A DNA stretch of 64,000 bases from Simmondsia chinensis (GCA_018398585.1 JAGTTD010000015.1:25129478-25193477), one strand, 5' to 3'; positions 10,611 through 21,835 are shown, numbered from the stretch's first letter. The notes: generated by a model not told the origin, from the letters alone. Made by a program: numbers and translations.

Positions 10611-12729
10611 TATTGGGACGAATTTCAAAAATTTTCCCTAACTTAATAAAGTTAATGCAATGGAAGGGTTTAAAATTCTTAATTTTAGACCTAAGATTGA
10701 TTTAAAATTTCTAATTTTAAATCTACAGATTAAAATTTCTAAATTAAATCTATAGCCCTATACTCTAATACATTCATAACAATGACATGAATAAAACTAG
10801 CATAATCAGAAAACTGTAAATAAATAAGAAAAGTGAAAACATAAAACAGTAGGAAAAAAAAACCTGAAATTGCTCCAAAAATAAATAATACCATAATGAT
10901 AAAACTCCAAGAATAATAACAAACTCTGAGAAAGCAGAAAAAACCGAGGCCCAGCAACCTTCTACACAATGACCTTGAGCCGCCCGAAGAGTAGGCTCCG
11001 AAAAATATTAAACTTGAGGAAAGAAAAATTTCAAAAGAAATTTTTTTCCTCTCCCACTAGGTCTCCGAAAGTCAACACTTTCAGAAACCTTTGAAAGTCA
11101 AAACTTTCAAAAACCCGTGAAAGTCAAAACTTTCAGAAACCTTTATTTTGGAATTAATTAATTGCCAAACCATAAAACTAGCACCCTTAGCGAAAAAATC
11201 TCAATTTTTCGACGTGGGATTTGCGAACTCAAAGCGAAATGCAACACATTATGTAAGAAATAGGTTAAAACGACATGCTTCGTACACAGGCATAACCTCC
11301 TTTTTTCTTATTCAAATCGTGCAACATGTGTTGCCTTCGGATTGGTCCACATCTAACAGTGCAGATCAACCCCTTACTTCTTTAACCAGAGAGCGTGCGT
11401 GCCCAAAGGCACGGATCGTTAACAAAAGTGATCCCAGCGAGACACATGTCATGCGCTGGTTGGTCCAATCTGTGCGACACGGATCGCGAACTATGCCTTT
11501 TTTTGTTTTGCTTTGTCTCCCACATGTAAAAATTCATGTTATGATTTTTATTTTTTTAAAATTATTTTGTTTTATAATTTTTAATTTTTGTTCATCTCAT
11601 GAATAATATTTGAAAAAATTAAATTTACTCGTCTCATAAGTAAATAATTCATCTTATGAATTCTTTAATATTTTTTACAGTGGCAATAAATATAGAGGCT
11701 TGCGTAGGGACCTCAAGGACAATTTAAATCTAGCTCCATAGGGGTTAAATTAATTACCATCTCATAATAAAATGTAATTACCATTTAATAAGACTTAATT
11801 CCAATAAATAAATCTCGTTGCACTCTACACTTAAATCATTTATTCAATAACTTCCAAATAGATTGTATTGATGACAAAAATCCCTCAATTTGATGTCCAT
11901 GACAAATAATAAATATAACTACTACCATTATCCTTTTCCTAGCTTCTCCATTAGTTATCGACTCGCCCTTCACTGAATAGTTTATTTATACTTGAATATA
12001 TTCATAGTATAAATTCCAAATATCAAACACCTGGAACACTTTGGCTAAAGATTCCGAACTATTCAAATACTTGCGAATCAACTAAGGAGACATTTGTACC
12101 TCATAAGAGATTGTAGATTCCGTATTGAATACCTAATCCTTGTCACACTTCACGCCGCTATCTAGTGTACGTTGGAATTTAGTCATTCGTTTAGGCCTTA
12201 CTTATAGTACACCAAAGTAACTAACACTCCTTGCCCAAGTCCAGAATACTCTCAGAATTTAGAGTTGTCGTTCAAACAGTACAACATGAATCACTCATTT
12301 CAGATAGTAGTCTAGAAACAAGCAACTCACATGGTTCAACTAAGTATGTCAATCTTATTAAACACACCAACCTAACACTTTTAGATCACCATCCACATGA
12401 CCAAGACAAGTCATCTATAGTGTTAATTCAAGGTCTTAATAGACAAGTAGCCCAAGCTCATCATCGACCATGACTTATTAATATAACATTACATACCATT
12501 TGTTCAAAGTCTATGTATCGCTTAATCTCATTATCCAAGTAGAACAAACATGTAAAATATAATCCGAGGACTCAGCCCATCTCATGGACGATGCTTAATA
12601 AAAAATCGCATGCAGTATAAATACTCGCTTACAAAAATTTAACAAGGAAATCACTGGAAGTTAAATTTTATTCATTAATAAAGTAATATTAATAAAATAA
12701 ATCTGTATTTCAGGACACTATTTTTAACA
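10611..12729 (-). repeat. copia-1 3' LTR
   Basis: About 2.1 kb. It starts TATTGGGACG on the plus strand (the other LTR has TGTTGGGACG, so the terminal G has mutated to A) and ends TTTTTAACA. It aligns along its length with 17180-19491, lacking the roughly 280-bp insertion found there. A 152-codon open frame at 11148-11606 lies wholly in LTR sequence and has no recognisable domain. Confidence 0.88.
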
Positions 12730-12745
12730 ATCTCCCACTTGTCCT
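12730..12745 (-). other. polypurine tract of copia-1
   Basis: On the minus strand 'GGACAAGTGGGAGAT' sits directly before the 3' LTR terminus. This is the standard copia polypurine tract that primes plus-strand DNA synthesis. Confidence 0.85.
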
Positions 12746-13785
12746 AAATCCATTTTATTACAAACTTTATACCCATCCCTTCTATGTATGAACCAAAGGT
12801 CGGCTGAGTCAAAGTCTTAGTATAGTCAATCACTGTATCTGAACCTACATGCCCTCTTTGCAGCTTCTGAAGCCGTAACATACTCGGCCTACATGGTGGA
12901 GGCAAGAACACAAGACTGCTTGACACTCTTCCTATTAAAGGCTCCTCCACCATGGGTAAGGACATACACAGACGTCGAACTTCTTGCATCTCTATTTGAT
13001 TGAAAGTCAGAATTAGTATAGCTAATTGGAACCAGCTCGTCACTTTGAAAGATTAGCATATAATCTCGAGTTCTTCGTATCAAACTGACTCGACAACCAA
13101 ATCTTTACAACCAATGGATAGCCCTAAATCATTCCCAATGAGTAGTATATCGTCGACATACAATACTAAGAAAGTCATTACTTTCTCTTGATGTCGTTTG
13201 TACTCGCATGGTTCATCAACCAATATCTCAAAACCATAAGACTTAATTGCTTCATTGAATTTCATAATCGATGAGTGTGATGCTTACTTCAGTCCATATA
13301 GGGACTTCTTTAGTTTGCATACAATATGCTCCTAATTTTTGCCAATGAAACTGTCTGATTACACCATATAGATGTCTTCTTCAAGATGACCATTCAAAAA
13401 GGCCATTTTGACTGCCATTTGCCAAATCTCATAATGAGCTGCAATATATGGGAGTATTCTTATGGACTTTAGTATGGGCACCGGTGAGAAGGTCTTATCA
13501 TAATGGATTCCTTCCTTTTAGGTAAAAACCCTTAGCTACCAGCCTTACTTTGAACGTTTGTACCTTCCCGTCCACTCCTGTTTTCCTCTTGTAGACCCAT
13601 TTACATCCAATTGGCATAATGCGAACAGTTGCCTCTACAAGATCCCAGACCTGATTAAAATACATAGATCCTATCTCAAATTTTTTTGCTAAGACCCACT
13701 GGTCAGCATCTCTGTCTTTAATTGCCTCATTGTAGCTGAAAGAATCAGATTCAATCTTATGGTCAACTATTAAGGCTTCCTTCAT
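12744..13785 (-). pseudogene. copia-1 reverse transcriptase / RNase H
   Basis: RT copies the element RNA and RNase H removes the template. Visible blocks on the minus strand: 'PIGCKWVYKRKTGVDGKV' and 'FKVRLVAKGF' (about 13625-13520), the catalytic 'LVLYVDDILLIGND' (about 13175-13130), then RNase H 'YTNSDFQSNRDARSSTSVYV' (about 13025-12965) and 'QSCVLASTMEAEYV' (about 12920-12880). The usual 'SW..K' motif before the last block reads 'AFNRKSVKQ'. Frames shift several times between these blocks, so no complete protein is possible. The region ends about 100 bp before the polypurine tract. Confidence 0.9.
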
Positions 13786-13830
13786 GAGCCTCTCAGATGC
13801 CCTGACAATCCTCCCACTACGCCTAAGCTC

Positions 13831-14604
13831 TCATGTACCTGAAACATTCTTGACCTTACCAGTAAGTACATTTAATGCATCCACTATTTTCCGAGTTGTG
13901 TCTAGTTGTTTAGAAGTAGCGTGATTATCTTTTAACTCCTCTAACACTACTCTGTTTTTGCTTTTGTAGTCTACTACAAAATTTTCTTTTAAAAATTTTG
14001 CATTTACATTTACAAAAGCCTTCTGATCAGAATGACTGTAGAAAAGACCACCCTTGTTCATTTGGAATAAGTCCCCAAAAGAGATTGGAAAAGTAGCATG
14101 ACTCATCATGTACCTTACCATCTCTAACAATGTCCTATTCCTTCTTTCTGCAACACTACCCTACTACGGTGTATCTGGAGCAGAAAGTTGAGATCTAATC
14201 CCACTTACAGTTAGGAAATCCAAAAACTCACCTGAAAGATGTTCTCCACCTCGATCTGATTAAAGTGACTTAACTTATTTACCTAATTGCTTTTCAACTA
14301 CGGCTTTGTACTCTTTGAACTTTTCAAAAGATTTCGACTTATGTCTCCCTAGGTAAACATATCCATTCCTTGAGTAATCAAGAATCAATGTGATGAAATA
14401 CTCACACCTACCTCTTGCGTGAACATTCATTAGTCCACACACATCTCTGTGAACCAGCTCATGCAAGTCACGAACCTTGTTGCCTTTACTCTTAAAGACA
14501 GACTTGGCTATCATTTCTTCTATGCAGCATTCACATACTGGTAATGACTTCAAGTCCAAAGCCTCTATCAGTCCATCTTTCACTAGTCTTTGGATACTGT
14601 TCAA
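13831..14604 (-). pseudogene. copia-1 GAG-pre-integrase / integrase
   Basis: Minus-strand frame 14604-14275 reads 'CCIEEMIAKSVFKSKGNKV', 'LHELVHRDVCGLMNVHARGR' (first catalytic Asp region) and 'YFITLILDYSRNGYVYLGRH'. The 14130-13831 frame starts 'MLEMVRYMMSHATFPISFGD', which in copia integrases follows the catalytic Glu segment. The core between them (about 14275-14130) is out of frame. Standard copia order (integrase before RT) is kept. Confidence 0.85.
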
Positions 14605-14713
14605 ATTAATCTGACTACATGTGCAGGCATTATTCTTTTTAGGGTGTTTTCTTTTAAGAGATCGAACAAGTGAGCTTGTTTTAGATTCACTTCAAAAAAT
14701 ATGAGAGTTTTGA

Positions 14714-15307
14714 TCAATAAAAAACATGAATAAACCATTTATACATGTTCATTTTACAAATTAATAATTTATTTCTTATAATAACAGGTTCACAACCAAA
14801 ATTAACTACATGAACATTATTCATAAAACGAGATACATAAATCAAATTCATGCGTAGTGTAGGTACAAATAAATAATCTTTTAAAATCAGAACTCTTCCA
14901 CTAAATACTAAGCTAACATCTTCTACTCCTATGACCACTACTCTTATACCCTGCCTAACCAACAGGTACAGCTTCCTATCATGCAGCCTCCTGGTTAGCC
15001 TAAGCATACAGACATGGTCAGTTGAACCTCAGTCCACACACTAGGAACCTAGTGGACCCTCAACTGCGCTTGACTCAACTAAGTGAGATATTAACATATC
15101 TTCACTAAATGGCTTAGTAATCTTTGTAAGAAGAGCAGTTAAGTCCTTAGTGCAGTTTTTCTTCCAGTGGCTAGTTTTCCTGCAAAAGAAACACTTTTCT
15201 TTAGCTAACCTCTTTATGGACTTGGTTGCTACACCAGCAACTTTGCCCTTTTCTTTCTTTCCAATGGATCCCTTGTAAGTAATAACTAGGTCTAACTTAT
15301 TTTTCAA
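14714..15307 (-). pseudogene. copia-1 gag zinc knuckle and protease
   Basis: The 15307-15041 frame holds a CCHC zinc knuckle 'CFFCRKTSHWKKNC' (residues about 39-52), which binds element RNA. Next to it the aspartic protease starts at about 15035: the active-site DSG reads D-stop-G because TGA lies at 15029-15031, followed by 'STDHVCMLRL'. The protease body continues in 15007-14714 ('VVVIGVEDVSLVFSGRVLIL', 'LIYVSRF'). The main gag capsid domain upstream of the knuckle is not recognisable; the region there is AT-rich repeat instead. Confidence 0.8.
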
Positions 15308-15309
15308 GT

Positions 15310-15950
15310 AAAAGCAATTTTCAGTGAGTACATTATGTATTTAAGAATGAGAGAAGTTAACCACCTGTATCCATTTCAAAATACTACAACTGCAAACATT
15401 TGGGTAACTGTCGTACAAGAGTCATATATAATGCAGTGATATCTATTCCTTCCTTTTAGCAAACACAACCAGTCAGGTATCCACAAAACTGTACTATCAT
15501 GCATGCCATGACCCAAACACACCACTTCTTACTCCCCAGCAGCGAGGTCGCAAGAAATTAATTTGGGTTAGAACTATTCTCAATTAACATGTTTTCTTGT
15601 AACTTTTACTAAACATGATTAACTCACCACTTTACCATAGTCTCTAATGTAACACAACAGAGCTCCTCGGGGAGGCTAATACATCATGATAGTCAAGTGT
15701 AAACCATTACCTAAACCTTCGTACAAATACACGTAACACTGCATGGCAGCGTGGTTGCATTACTTCTTTGCACTTTGGTTTATCCTAATAGAAGTCTAAC
15801 CTTGTAATCTGCAAACTAACATCCTCTGCAGGGAGGTCTATCAATCTACTATACTGCTAGACTGGTAATGGAGGCCATGAGGTTTCAGCAATTGAACCCT
15901 GCTCCCTTTTGATTTTTAAAAACTAGTGGTTTTTAATTAATTAGCATTTA
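15310..15950. other. copia-1 internal region without recognisable gene
   Basis: Lies where the copia-1 capsid should be on the minus strand. No gag frame could be followed on either strand. It includes GC-richer sequence (15480-15560, 15830-15910) unlike the AT-rich repeats that follow; it may be foreign or strongly decayed. Confidence 0.5.
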
Positions 15951-15954
15951 CAAC

Positions 15955-16480
15955 TTGGATTATCTCATAATCACCTTTAGACTCTTACTAGAAAATTTAA
16001 ATTAACTAATAAATTAATTAATTAAACTTTTTAATTTACAAGAATTTTGACTTATAACTTAGATTAGCTCATAATCTATTTAGAATCTCATTCTAAAAAT
16101 TAATTAATTAACTATTTTTATTTGAAATAGTACCATCTTACTATTTAGATTATAACATAATCTATTTAGAATCACATTCTAAAAAGTAATTAATTAATTA
16201 TTTTTATTTAAAATAGTACTATCATACTATTTAGGTTATCTCATAATCTATTTTAAATCTCATTTTAAAAATTAATTAATTATATTTGAAATAGTACCAT
16301 CTTACTATTTAGATTATCTCATAATTCATTTTAAAATCTCATTCTAAAAATTAAATTTATTAATGGAAATTAATATTTATTTAAAATGGTACCAACTGAT
16401 AATTTAGATTATCTTATAATCTACTTTAGAATCTCATTTTAAAAATTAAATTTATTATATAAACCAATACTGACATCTAC
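15955..16480. repeat. tandem repeat, six diverged units of about 80-105 bp
   Basis: Units carry 'tagattatctcataatctat', then 'ttagaatctcattctaaaa' and an 'attaattaatta' run and 'aaatagtaccatcttacta'. Unit starts near 15955, 16060, 16145, 16231, 16310 and 16403. It lies in the copia-1 internal region, between the missing gag and the SINE. Confidence 0.85.
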
Positions 16481-16582
16481 ATGTCCCAAAATATTTTTAA
16501 TTTTTTATTTTTTCAGAAGTGCCATGTCAGCGCTTGCTGCTTATGTCAGCACCAGGTGCCCTTTTTAATTAAAATAACTAAT

Positions 16583-16735
16583 TAAAAAATAATTGTATCT
16601 AATCTCATTGAATCAATTTTATTCGATTTTGTAGAAAATAATTGAATGTAATCTAAATAGATCAATTTTATTCGATTTCATACAAAATAATTGAATCTAA
16701 TCTCATTAGATCAATTTTATCAGATTTCAAAAATC
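16583..16735. repeat. tandem repeat, three units of about 50 bp
   Basis: Three successive copies of 'aataattgaatctaatctca' plus 'ttagatcaattttattcgat' begin near 16583, 16636 and 16686. The third is slightly diverged. Same internal region as the preceding array. Confidence 0.85.
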
Positions 16736-16921
16736 ATGATTAAAAACGCATAGTCTCGTTATATGAACAAATGTAAGTGCAAATTTTAATTTGACTAATC
16801 TGAATTAACTCGAAATTCGTTAGACATTTAAACAATTTAAACCTGTAACTTAATCAGTTTAATTAACTATTAGTTCATTAATGATTTAAACAATTTAAAT
16901 TGTTACTTCAAACAATCTTTC

Positions 16922-17052
16922 TTAGGTTAGGGGTCTACGAAAACAACCTCTCGTCAGGGTATCACCCTGATGGGATAAGGCTGCATACATCACAGCCCTC
17001 CCAGACCCTGCTGAGGCGGGAGCCCTTGAGGCACTAGGTATGCTATTGCTGT
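16922..17052 (+). mobile_element. SINE, plus orientation, with target duplication
   Basis: 131-bp body with 'ggtctacgaaaacaacctct', 'ggctgcatacatcacagccc' and 'agcccttgaggcactaggta', ending in a decayed TTG-type tail (tgctattgctgt). It resembles the Au/TS-type tRNA-derived plant SINE 3' region; the tRNA-like head is missing (5' truncation). Flanks 16905-16921 and 17053-17069 are a 17-bp duplication with two mismatches (acttYaaacaaKctttc). A sister copy in reverse orientation is at 43526-43636. Confidence 0.85.
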
Positions 17053-17156
17053 ACTTTAAACAAGCTTTCGTTGTCAATAAAATCTCTATTTTATTAAGTT
17101 GCAAGTCTATTTATTTCAATTTATTATACTTATTCATGTATATTATTAATGTAATC

Positions 17157-17178
17157 AGAGACTTGGCTCTGATTCCAA
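17157..17178 (-). other. copia-1 primer-binding site (initiator Met tRNA)
   Basis: On the minus strand, right after the 5' LTR, the sequence reads 'TTGGAATCAGAGCCAAGT'. The standard site complementary to the 3' end of tRNA-iMet is TGGTATCAGAGC; one base differs (A for T). Confidence 0.88.
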
Positions 17179-17874
17179 TTGTTGGGACGAATTTCAAAAA
17201 ATTTTCCTAACTTAATAAAGTTAACGCGACAGAACTGTATAAAATTCTTAATTTTAAACCTAAGATTGATTTAAAATTTCTAATTTTAAATCTACAGATT
17301 TATATTCCTAATTTAAATCTACATATTTAAATTCCTAATTTAAATTTACAAGCCTCTATTCTAATACATTCATAATAATGACATGAATAAAACTAGCGTA
17401 ATAAAAAACTGTAAATAAATAGAAAATCGAAAACATAAAAGAGAGGGAAAGAAAAATACCTAGAATTGCTCAAAAAATAAAGAATACCAGAATGATAAAA
17501 CTCCAAGAATAATAACAAACTCCAAGAAGGCAGAGAAAATCCAAACCCAAGGACCTTCTATGCAATGATCTCGAACTGTCCGGAGAGTGGGCTCTAAAAA
17601 ATATTAAACTTGGGAAAAGAAAATTTTCAAAAGAAACTTTTTTCTCCCCCACTTGTTCTCCAAAAGTCAATACTTTTTGAAACCTTTTAATTTTGGAATT
17701 AATTAATTGCCAAGCCTTAAAACCAGCACCCTTATTTATAGTAGGGTACCAGAGTGGAAAATCTCAATTTTTTAATGTGGGATTTGCAAATTCAAAGCAT
17801 AACACAGCACATTGTGTAAACAACATGTTAAAACTACGTGTTTTGTAGACATGTCAAATTGCCTCTCTACTTTT

Positions 17875-18152
17875 TGTTACAGTTAAAAATGTATCAATAT
17901 AGAAATTGAGGGAGATAGAGAAGAAATTGAGGGAGAGATAGGGAGAATAGCAAGGGAGAGAGACAGAGTTGTTAACATTCCAAAAATTTGATCCCATACA
18001 ACCTAATTGCCTCTATTTATAATAAGAGGATGGGGACTAACTAACTAACTAATGCTAATACTACTATAATTGCGTAATAAAAGAGAAAATTACCTAGATT
18101 AATACTAAAATAAAGGTACCTACTAAAATACTATTTAATCATGTATCCAACA
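17875..18152 (-). mobile_element. solo-LTR-like insertion within the copia-1 5' LTR
   Basis: 278 bp absent from the other copia-1 LTR. On the minus strand it begins TGTTGGATACATG and ends AACTGTAACA, i.e. TG...CA with TGTT/AACA ends. It has a TATA box, TATAAATAGAGG (plus-strand 18010-18021). These are LTR features with no internal region, so a solo LTR or very small LTR-like element is likely. I could not find a clean 5-bp duplication. Confidence 0.65.
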
Positions 18153-18818
18153 TGTGATTAACTTATTTATCCTGCATCACTGTTGCAAATTGTGTGACAC
18201 ACGTCCCCTTCGGATTCGTCTGCGCTTAATGGTGTGGATCAACCCCTTACTTCTTTTACCAGAGCATGTCCGTGCCCGAAGGCACGGATCGCCAACACAA
18301 GCGATCCAAGCGCATAACATGTGTTGCATGCTGGTTGGTTCGATTCAGGTGACGCGGATCGCGACCTGTGCCTTTTTTTTATTTTACTTTTTTGCCGACG
18401 TGTAAAATTCATGTCATGAATTTTAATTTCTGAAGAATTATTATTTTCATAATTTTTAATTTTTATTCATCGTAGGAATTATTTAATATTTTTCAATGGT
18501 AATAAATGCAGAGGCTTACGCAGGGACCTCAGGTACAATTTAAGTCTAGCTCCAGATGGATTAAATTAATTACCATCTCATGATAAAATTTAATTACCAT
18601 TTAATGAGATTTAATTCCAGTAATTAAATCTTGCTGCACATTAGACTTAAACTATTTATTCAATAACTTCGCCATTGGTTACCGACTCGCGCTTCACTGA
18701 ATAATTCATTGATACTTGAACATATTCATAGTATAAATTCCAAATATCAAACATATGGAACACTTTGGTCAAAGATTCTAAACTATTCAAATACTTGTGA
18801 ATCAACTAAGGAGGCATC

Positions 18819-18842
18819 TTTTTTTTTTTTTTTTGAACGTTA
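18819..18842 (-). mobile_element. micro-insertion with T16 tail
   Basis: T16 followed by 'gaacgtt' sits between near-copies of 'aactaagg' (from 18804 and 18842) in the 5' LTR and is absent from the 3' LTR of copia-1. This fits a severely truncated poly(A) retrotransposition event on the minus strand, but the duplication is imperfect. Confidence 0.45.
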
Positions 18843-19491
18843 ACTAAGGGGAGATCTGTACCTCATAAGAGATTGTAGATTCCATATTAAATACCTGATC
18901 CTTGTGATACTTCATGCTGCTACCCAGTGCATGTGGGAATACAGTCATTCGTTTAGAACTTACCTATAGTATACTAAAGTGACTAACACTCTATGCACAA
19001 GTCCAGGATACTCTTAGGATTTAGAGTCTTCGTTCAAACAGTATAACATGAATCACTCATCTTCTATAGTAGTCTTGAAACAAGCAATTCACATGGTCCG
19101 ACTCAATGTGTCAATCTTATTAAACACACCAACCTAACACTTTTGGATCACCATCCACATGACCAAGACAAATCATGCAAAGTGTTAAGTCATGGTCTTA
19201 ACTTATAAGTAGCCCAAGCACATAATCGACCACGAGTTATTCAAATAACATTTCATATCATTTGTTCCAAATCTATCTGTGGCTTAATCTCATTATCCAG
19301 TTAGAACAAATATGTAAAATGTAATATGACGACTCTGTCCATCTCATGGACGATACTTAAAAGAAAATCACATGCAGTATAAATACTTGCTTACACGAAT
19401 TTAACAAGGAAACGATTGGAACTTCAATTTTATTCATTAATAAAGTAATGCTAATATAATAAATCGGGATTTTTGGACACTATTCCTTACA

Positions 19492-19922
19492 AGTGCATGG
19501 GTTGACTGTTATATTTGGTGCTCCAATTTGGCGATAGATTGTGAGTGAGACCGAACTAGTTGTGTGGTGTCCTCTATAAATTGAACTTATGCTCATCGAA
19601 CTGTGATGTATACCCTTGAATTGAGGGAGAATGGTTATCATGAGCAGCATTGGAATGAGGTCGAGCATTCTACTTGTGCCCTCCCTAAAAAATGGGGGGG
19701 TTTGCGTTACCTACAAAGCTGGAATCTTGTTCTCTCGTGGGCTGATTTTGATTGGCGTTATGCTTCGAGGAGAATTTGGATTATTGCGCCACTTGGGATT
19801 GTTTGTGTGGGAGAATGGGTCATTATTCCTCGAATATACTCGAGCTGCATAAACTTGTTCCTGCACGTATTCGGGAAATTGTGACGCATATAAACAATCA
19901 AGTACAGAATGGTCCTCACCCT
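19492..19922 (-). pseudogene. gypsy gag C-terminal part, continuing 10605
   Basis: On the minus strand this reads 'GEDHSVLDC' (knuckle-like), 'FPEYVQEQVYAARVYSRNN' and 'PFSHTNNPKWRNNPN', which match the usual plant gypsy gag tail (NDPYSNTYNPGWRNHPN type). It is the part of the gag upstream of 10605, separated from it by copia-1. At about 19922 the frame runs into a copia-2 LTR fragment, so the rest of gag is missing. Plus-strand frames here (19603-19884) are shadows. Confidence 0.78.
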
Positions 19923-20189
19923 GATTTGTGTATAAATACCCATTTATATATATGTATATATACAGCAACACACAACAACAACAAGGAGAAAAAAAGAAAA
20001 GAAAAAGGAGAGAAATAAAAGAAATGAAAAGGAAGAGAAAAGGGAAAAAAATGAAAGAAAAAAAAAGAAAATTATAAAAAAAATAATCTCGTTCTGATAT
20101 AAAATACTTGTTATTTTTCGTTAAATATATTTGGGTTTGTCTCTTTATTGCCATACTATCGAGTATAACATCTATATAGTTTTGTAACA
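19923..20189 (+). repeat. copia-2 LTR class A, 3' part only
   Basis: Contains the TATA-like 'tgtataaatacc', the purine-rich 'gagaaaaaaagaaaagaaa' block, 'ataatctcgttctgatataa' and the terminus 'tttgtaaca', as in full class A LTRs (29391-29838). The 5' half is missing; it abuts gypsy gag. First block of the roughly 40-kb copia-2 cluster. Confidence 0.85.
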
Positions 20190-20204
20190 CGTTATCAGCA
20201 CGAG
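20190..20204 (+). other. copia-2 primer-binding site
   Basis: CGTTATCAGCACGAG directly follows the LTR. It lacks the TGG start expected for a tRNA 3'-end site. The same 15-mer or a 1-2 base variant follows the LTR at 29839-29853 and 39131-39145 (+) and, on the minus strand, at 31720-31734, 47446-47460, 52099-52113 and 54654-54668. Its complement, CTCGTGCTGATAACG, resembles the anticodon arm of plant tRNA-Ile; see findings. Confidence 0.8.
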
Positions 20205-21232
20205 TCTCTAGCCAATTGATTGTTCTACACTCGAGATAAATTTTCCTTCTCTAATTCTTGTGATTTATAATTTTACTAATCTTGAGTTTGCTACTCTTAA
20301 TATTACTGACAAAAACTATTTGAATTTGACCCTTAATGTTAAGATATACCCTGATGCGGTGAATCTCGGACAATTAAAAGGGAAAATAATGCATCCCTAC
20401 AGGATCGCACTAAAGCAATAATATTTCTCAAGCATCATATCCCTGAAGGATTGAAAGCTGAGCATTTTAATGAAAAGGACCCATATGTCCTTAGTTGAAT
20501 TTAAAGGAGAGGTTTGAGCATGAAATGTTTATGATCCCTCAAAAGTTCGCTATGAATGGATTCACCTGTGGTTGTTGGATTTTAAAGCTGTCAACAAGAA
20601 TAACCCTGCAGTGTTTAGTATTACCTCCTGGCTGTAATTATGCGGTGAAAATATTACTGAGGAATACTAAATGGGATATAAGTGGGCTAATTATTTTATC
20701 ACATGGACCAAGTCGGTATGTTATGACATTAACAGAGGCCACTGCCCACTTGGTCCCATAAGTATGATACACTTATGATGGGGCATCTGTGAAACTTCTT
20801 GCAGAAATGATTCGACTATGAGCACAAGTCACGGATTATATAATATTGCTGGAGAAATTATATCCCAGGAATTCAATGATTATTGTATAGGATGAATTTC
20901 CATATAGCCCGCGTACAGATACAAAATGGTCATCTGATTAAACGCATGCAGCAAATTATTAGACCATTATTATCGCTAACTTTTCCATGAGCACAAGTTA
21001 TGATATATGTTGCGGCACTAATTATGGATCTCCCCAGTATAACTTTTCTCTGACAAGATCCAGATATATATATATATATATCTCATCTATGATGGTTTAA
21101 ATACGAGCTGTACTCTTTTTCTCTTTGCTATGATTTTTTTCACTGGGTTTTTCTTGCAAGGTTTTTAACGAGGTAGGTAAAATTAGCTTGGACGCTGTGT
21201 CCCATGATAACGAAAAATATCCAAAGGTGGTG
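20205..21232 (+). pseudogene. copia-2 gag fused to integrase and 3' UTR
   Basis: 20290-20660 is a copia gag of the UBN2 type (blocks around 'LNVKIYPDAVNLGQLKG' and 'IFLKHHIPEGLKAE'), with stops. At about 20665 it jumps to integrase sequence ('gggatataagtgggc'; compare 'GDIYGP' of the better copy), then to an AT run (21064-21081) and at about 21095 to the 3' UTR ('tacgagctgtactctttttc'), ending at the polypurine tract. Two internal deletions remove nearly all of pol. Confidence 0.8.
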
Positions 21233-21649
21233 TGTTGTAAATATTGGATATTTTTCAGGTAAAAATTTCAGAGTCGACTTTGGATATTATTAAATATCAT
21301 AGAAAATTAAAAATTATGTAAAATACTTATTTACGTATATGTACATATATATATATATATATATATAAATGGGCATTTAAGCACAAATTAAATTCAAGAA
21401 AAATCATCAGACACGACCAACTAGGTCTGAACCATTCCTTGAAGTGAATGCTTCGACATATGACCAGCAGGAACATGGTCGAGGTGGTAAACGTGGACGC
21501 AGTCAGGGCCGCGGACGAAGTTATAGTCATGGTCATAATAACTGACATTATTGTACCCAGAATGGACAAAAATTTAGGAAGTCCACTAATGATGAGGAGA
21601 TGAAGGAAAAAGAAAAAATTTAGTTTTTCGTATATTCTACTTTGCATAT

Positions 21650-21835
21650 TTATGGCCGGTTAAGCCGCCTGCTTTTTATTACTCATTCATTATTTATATG
21701 GTCGGCTATGGCTCCTACTTATTATTTGTTTTTATATGGTCGGCTATGCCGCCTACTTATTATTAGTCATTCATATAGTCAGCTATGCCGCCTACTTATT
21801 ATCAGTTATTCTTATCGCTGTATTTCTTGGTCAAT
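21650..21835 (+). repeat. copia-2 minisatellite with 'ggctatgccgcctacttatt' core
   Basis: Three to four units of about 36-60 bp built on that core. It follows the gag stop. Homologous blocks of other lengths: 23555-23690 and 38395-38500 (+), and on the minus strand 46430-46585, 51060-51240, 53705-53790 and 59095-59250. Copy number differs from copy to copy. Confidence 0.85.

Larger units (their letters stand above)
10611..19491 (-). mobile_element. copia-1: full-length Ty1/copia element nested in gypsy gag
   Basis: 8.9 kb element in minus orientation: 5' LTR 17180-19491, primer site 17157-17178, decayed gag-pol 15307-12744, polypurine tract next to 12730, 3' LTR 10611-12729. Perfect AGTGC duplications flank it. 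The two LTRs differ by many substitutions and by nested insertions, so it is old. Coding capacity is lost. Confidence 0.9.
17180..19491 (-). repeat. copia-1 5' LTR, carrying two later insertions
   Basis: About 2.3 kb, TGTTGGGACG to CCTTACA on the plus strand. Aligns with 10611-12729. Compared with that copy it has an extra segment of about 280 bp (17875-18152) and a short T16-tailed insertion near 18819. It would have supplied the promoter on the minus strand. Confidence 0.88.

Noticed and set aside
11148..11606. 152-codon plus-strand frame as a host gene
   Set aside because: It lies fully inside a copia-1 LTR, and the matching stretch of the other LTR is not open.
19603..19884. 93-codon plus-strand frame with many Trp as an unknown host protein
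   Set aside because: The opposite strand reads as gypsy gag (NNPKWRNNPN-type motif), which explains the conservation better.
21650..21835. CRISPR-like repeat-spacer array
   Set aside because: Plant nuclear context, units without unique spacers, and the block is a family-wide minisatellite.
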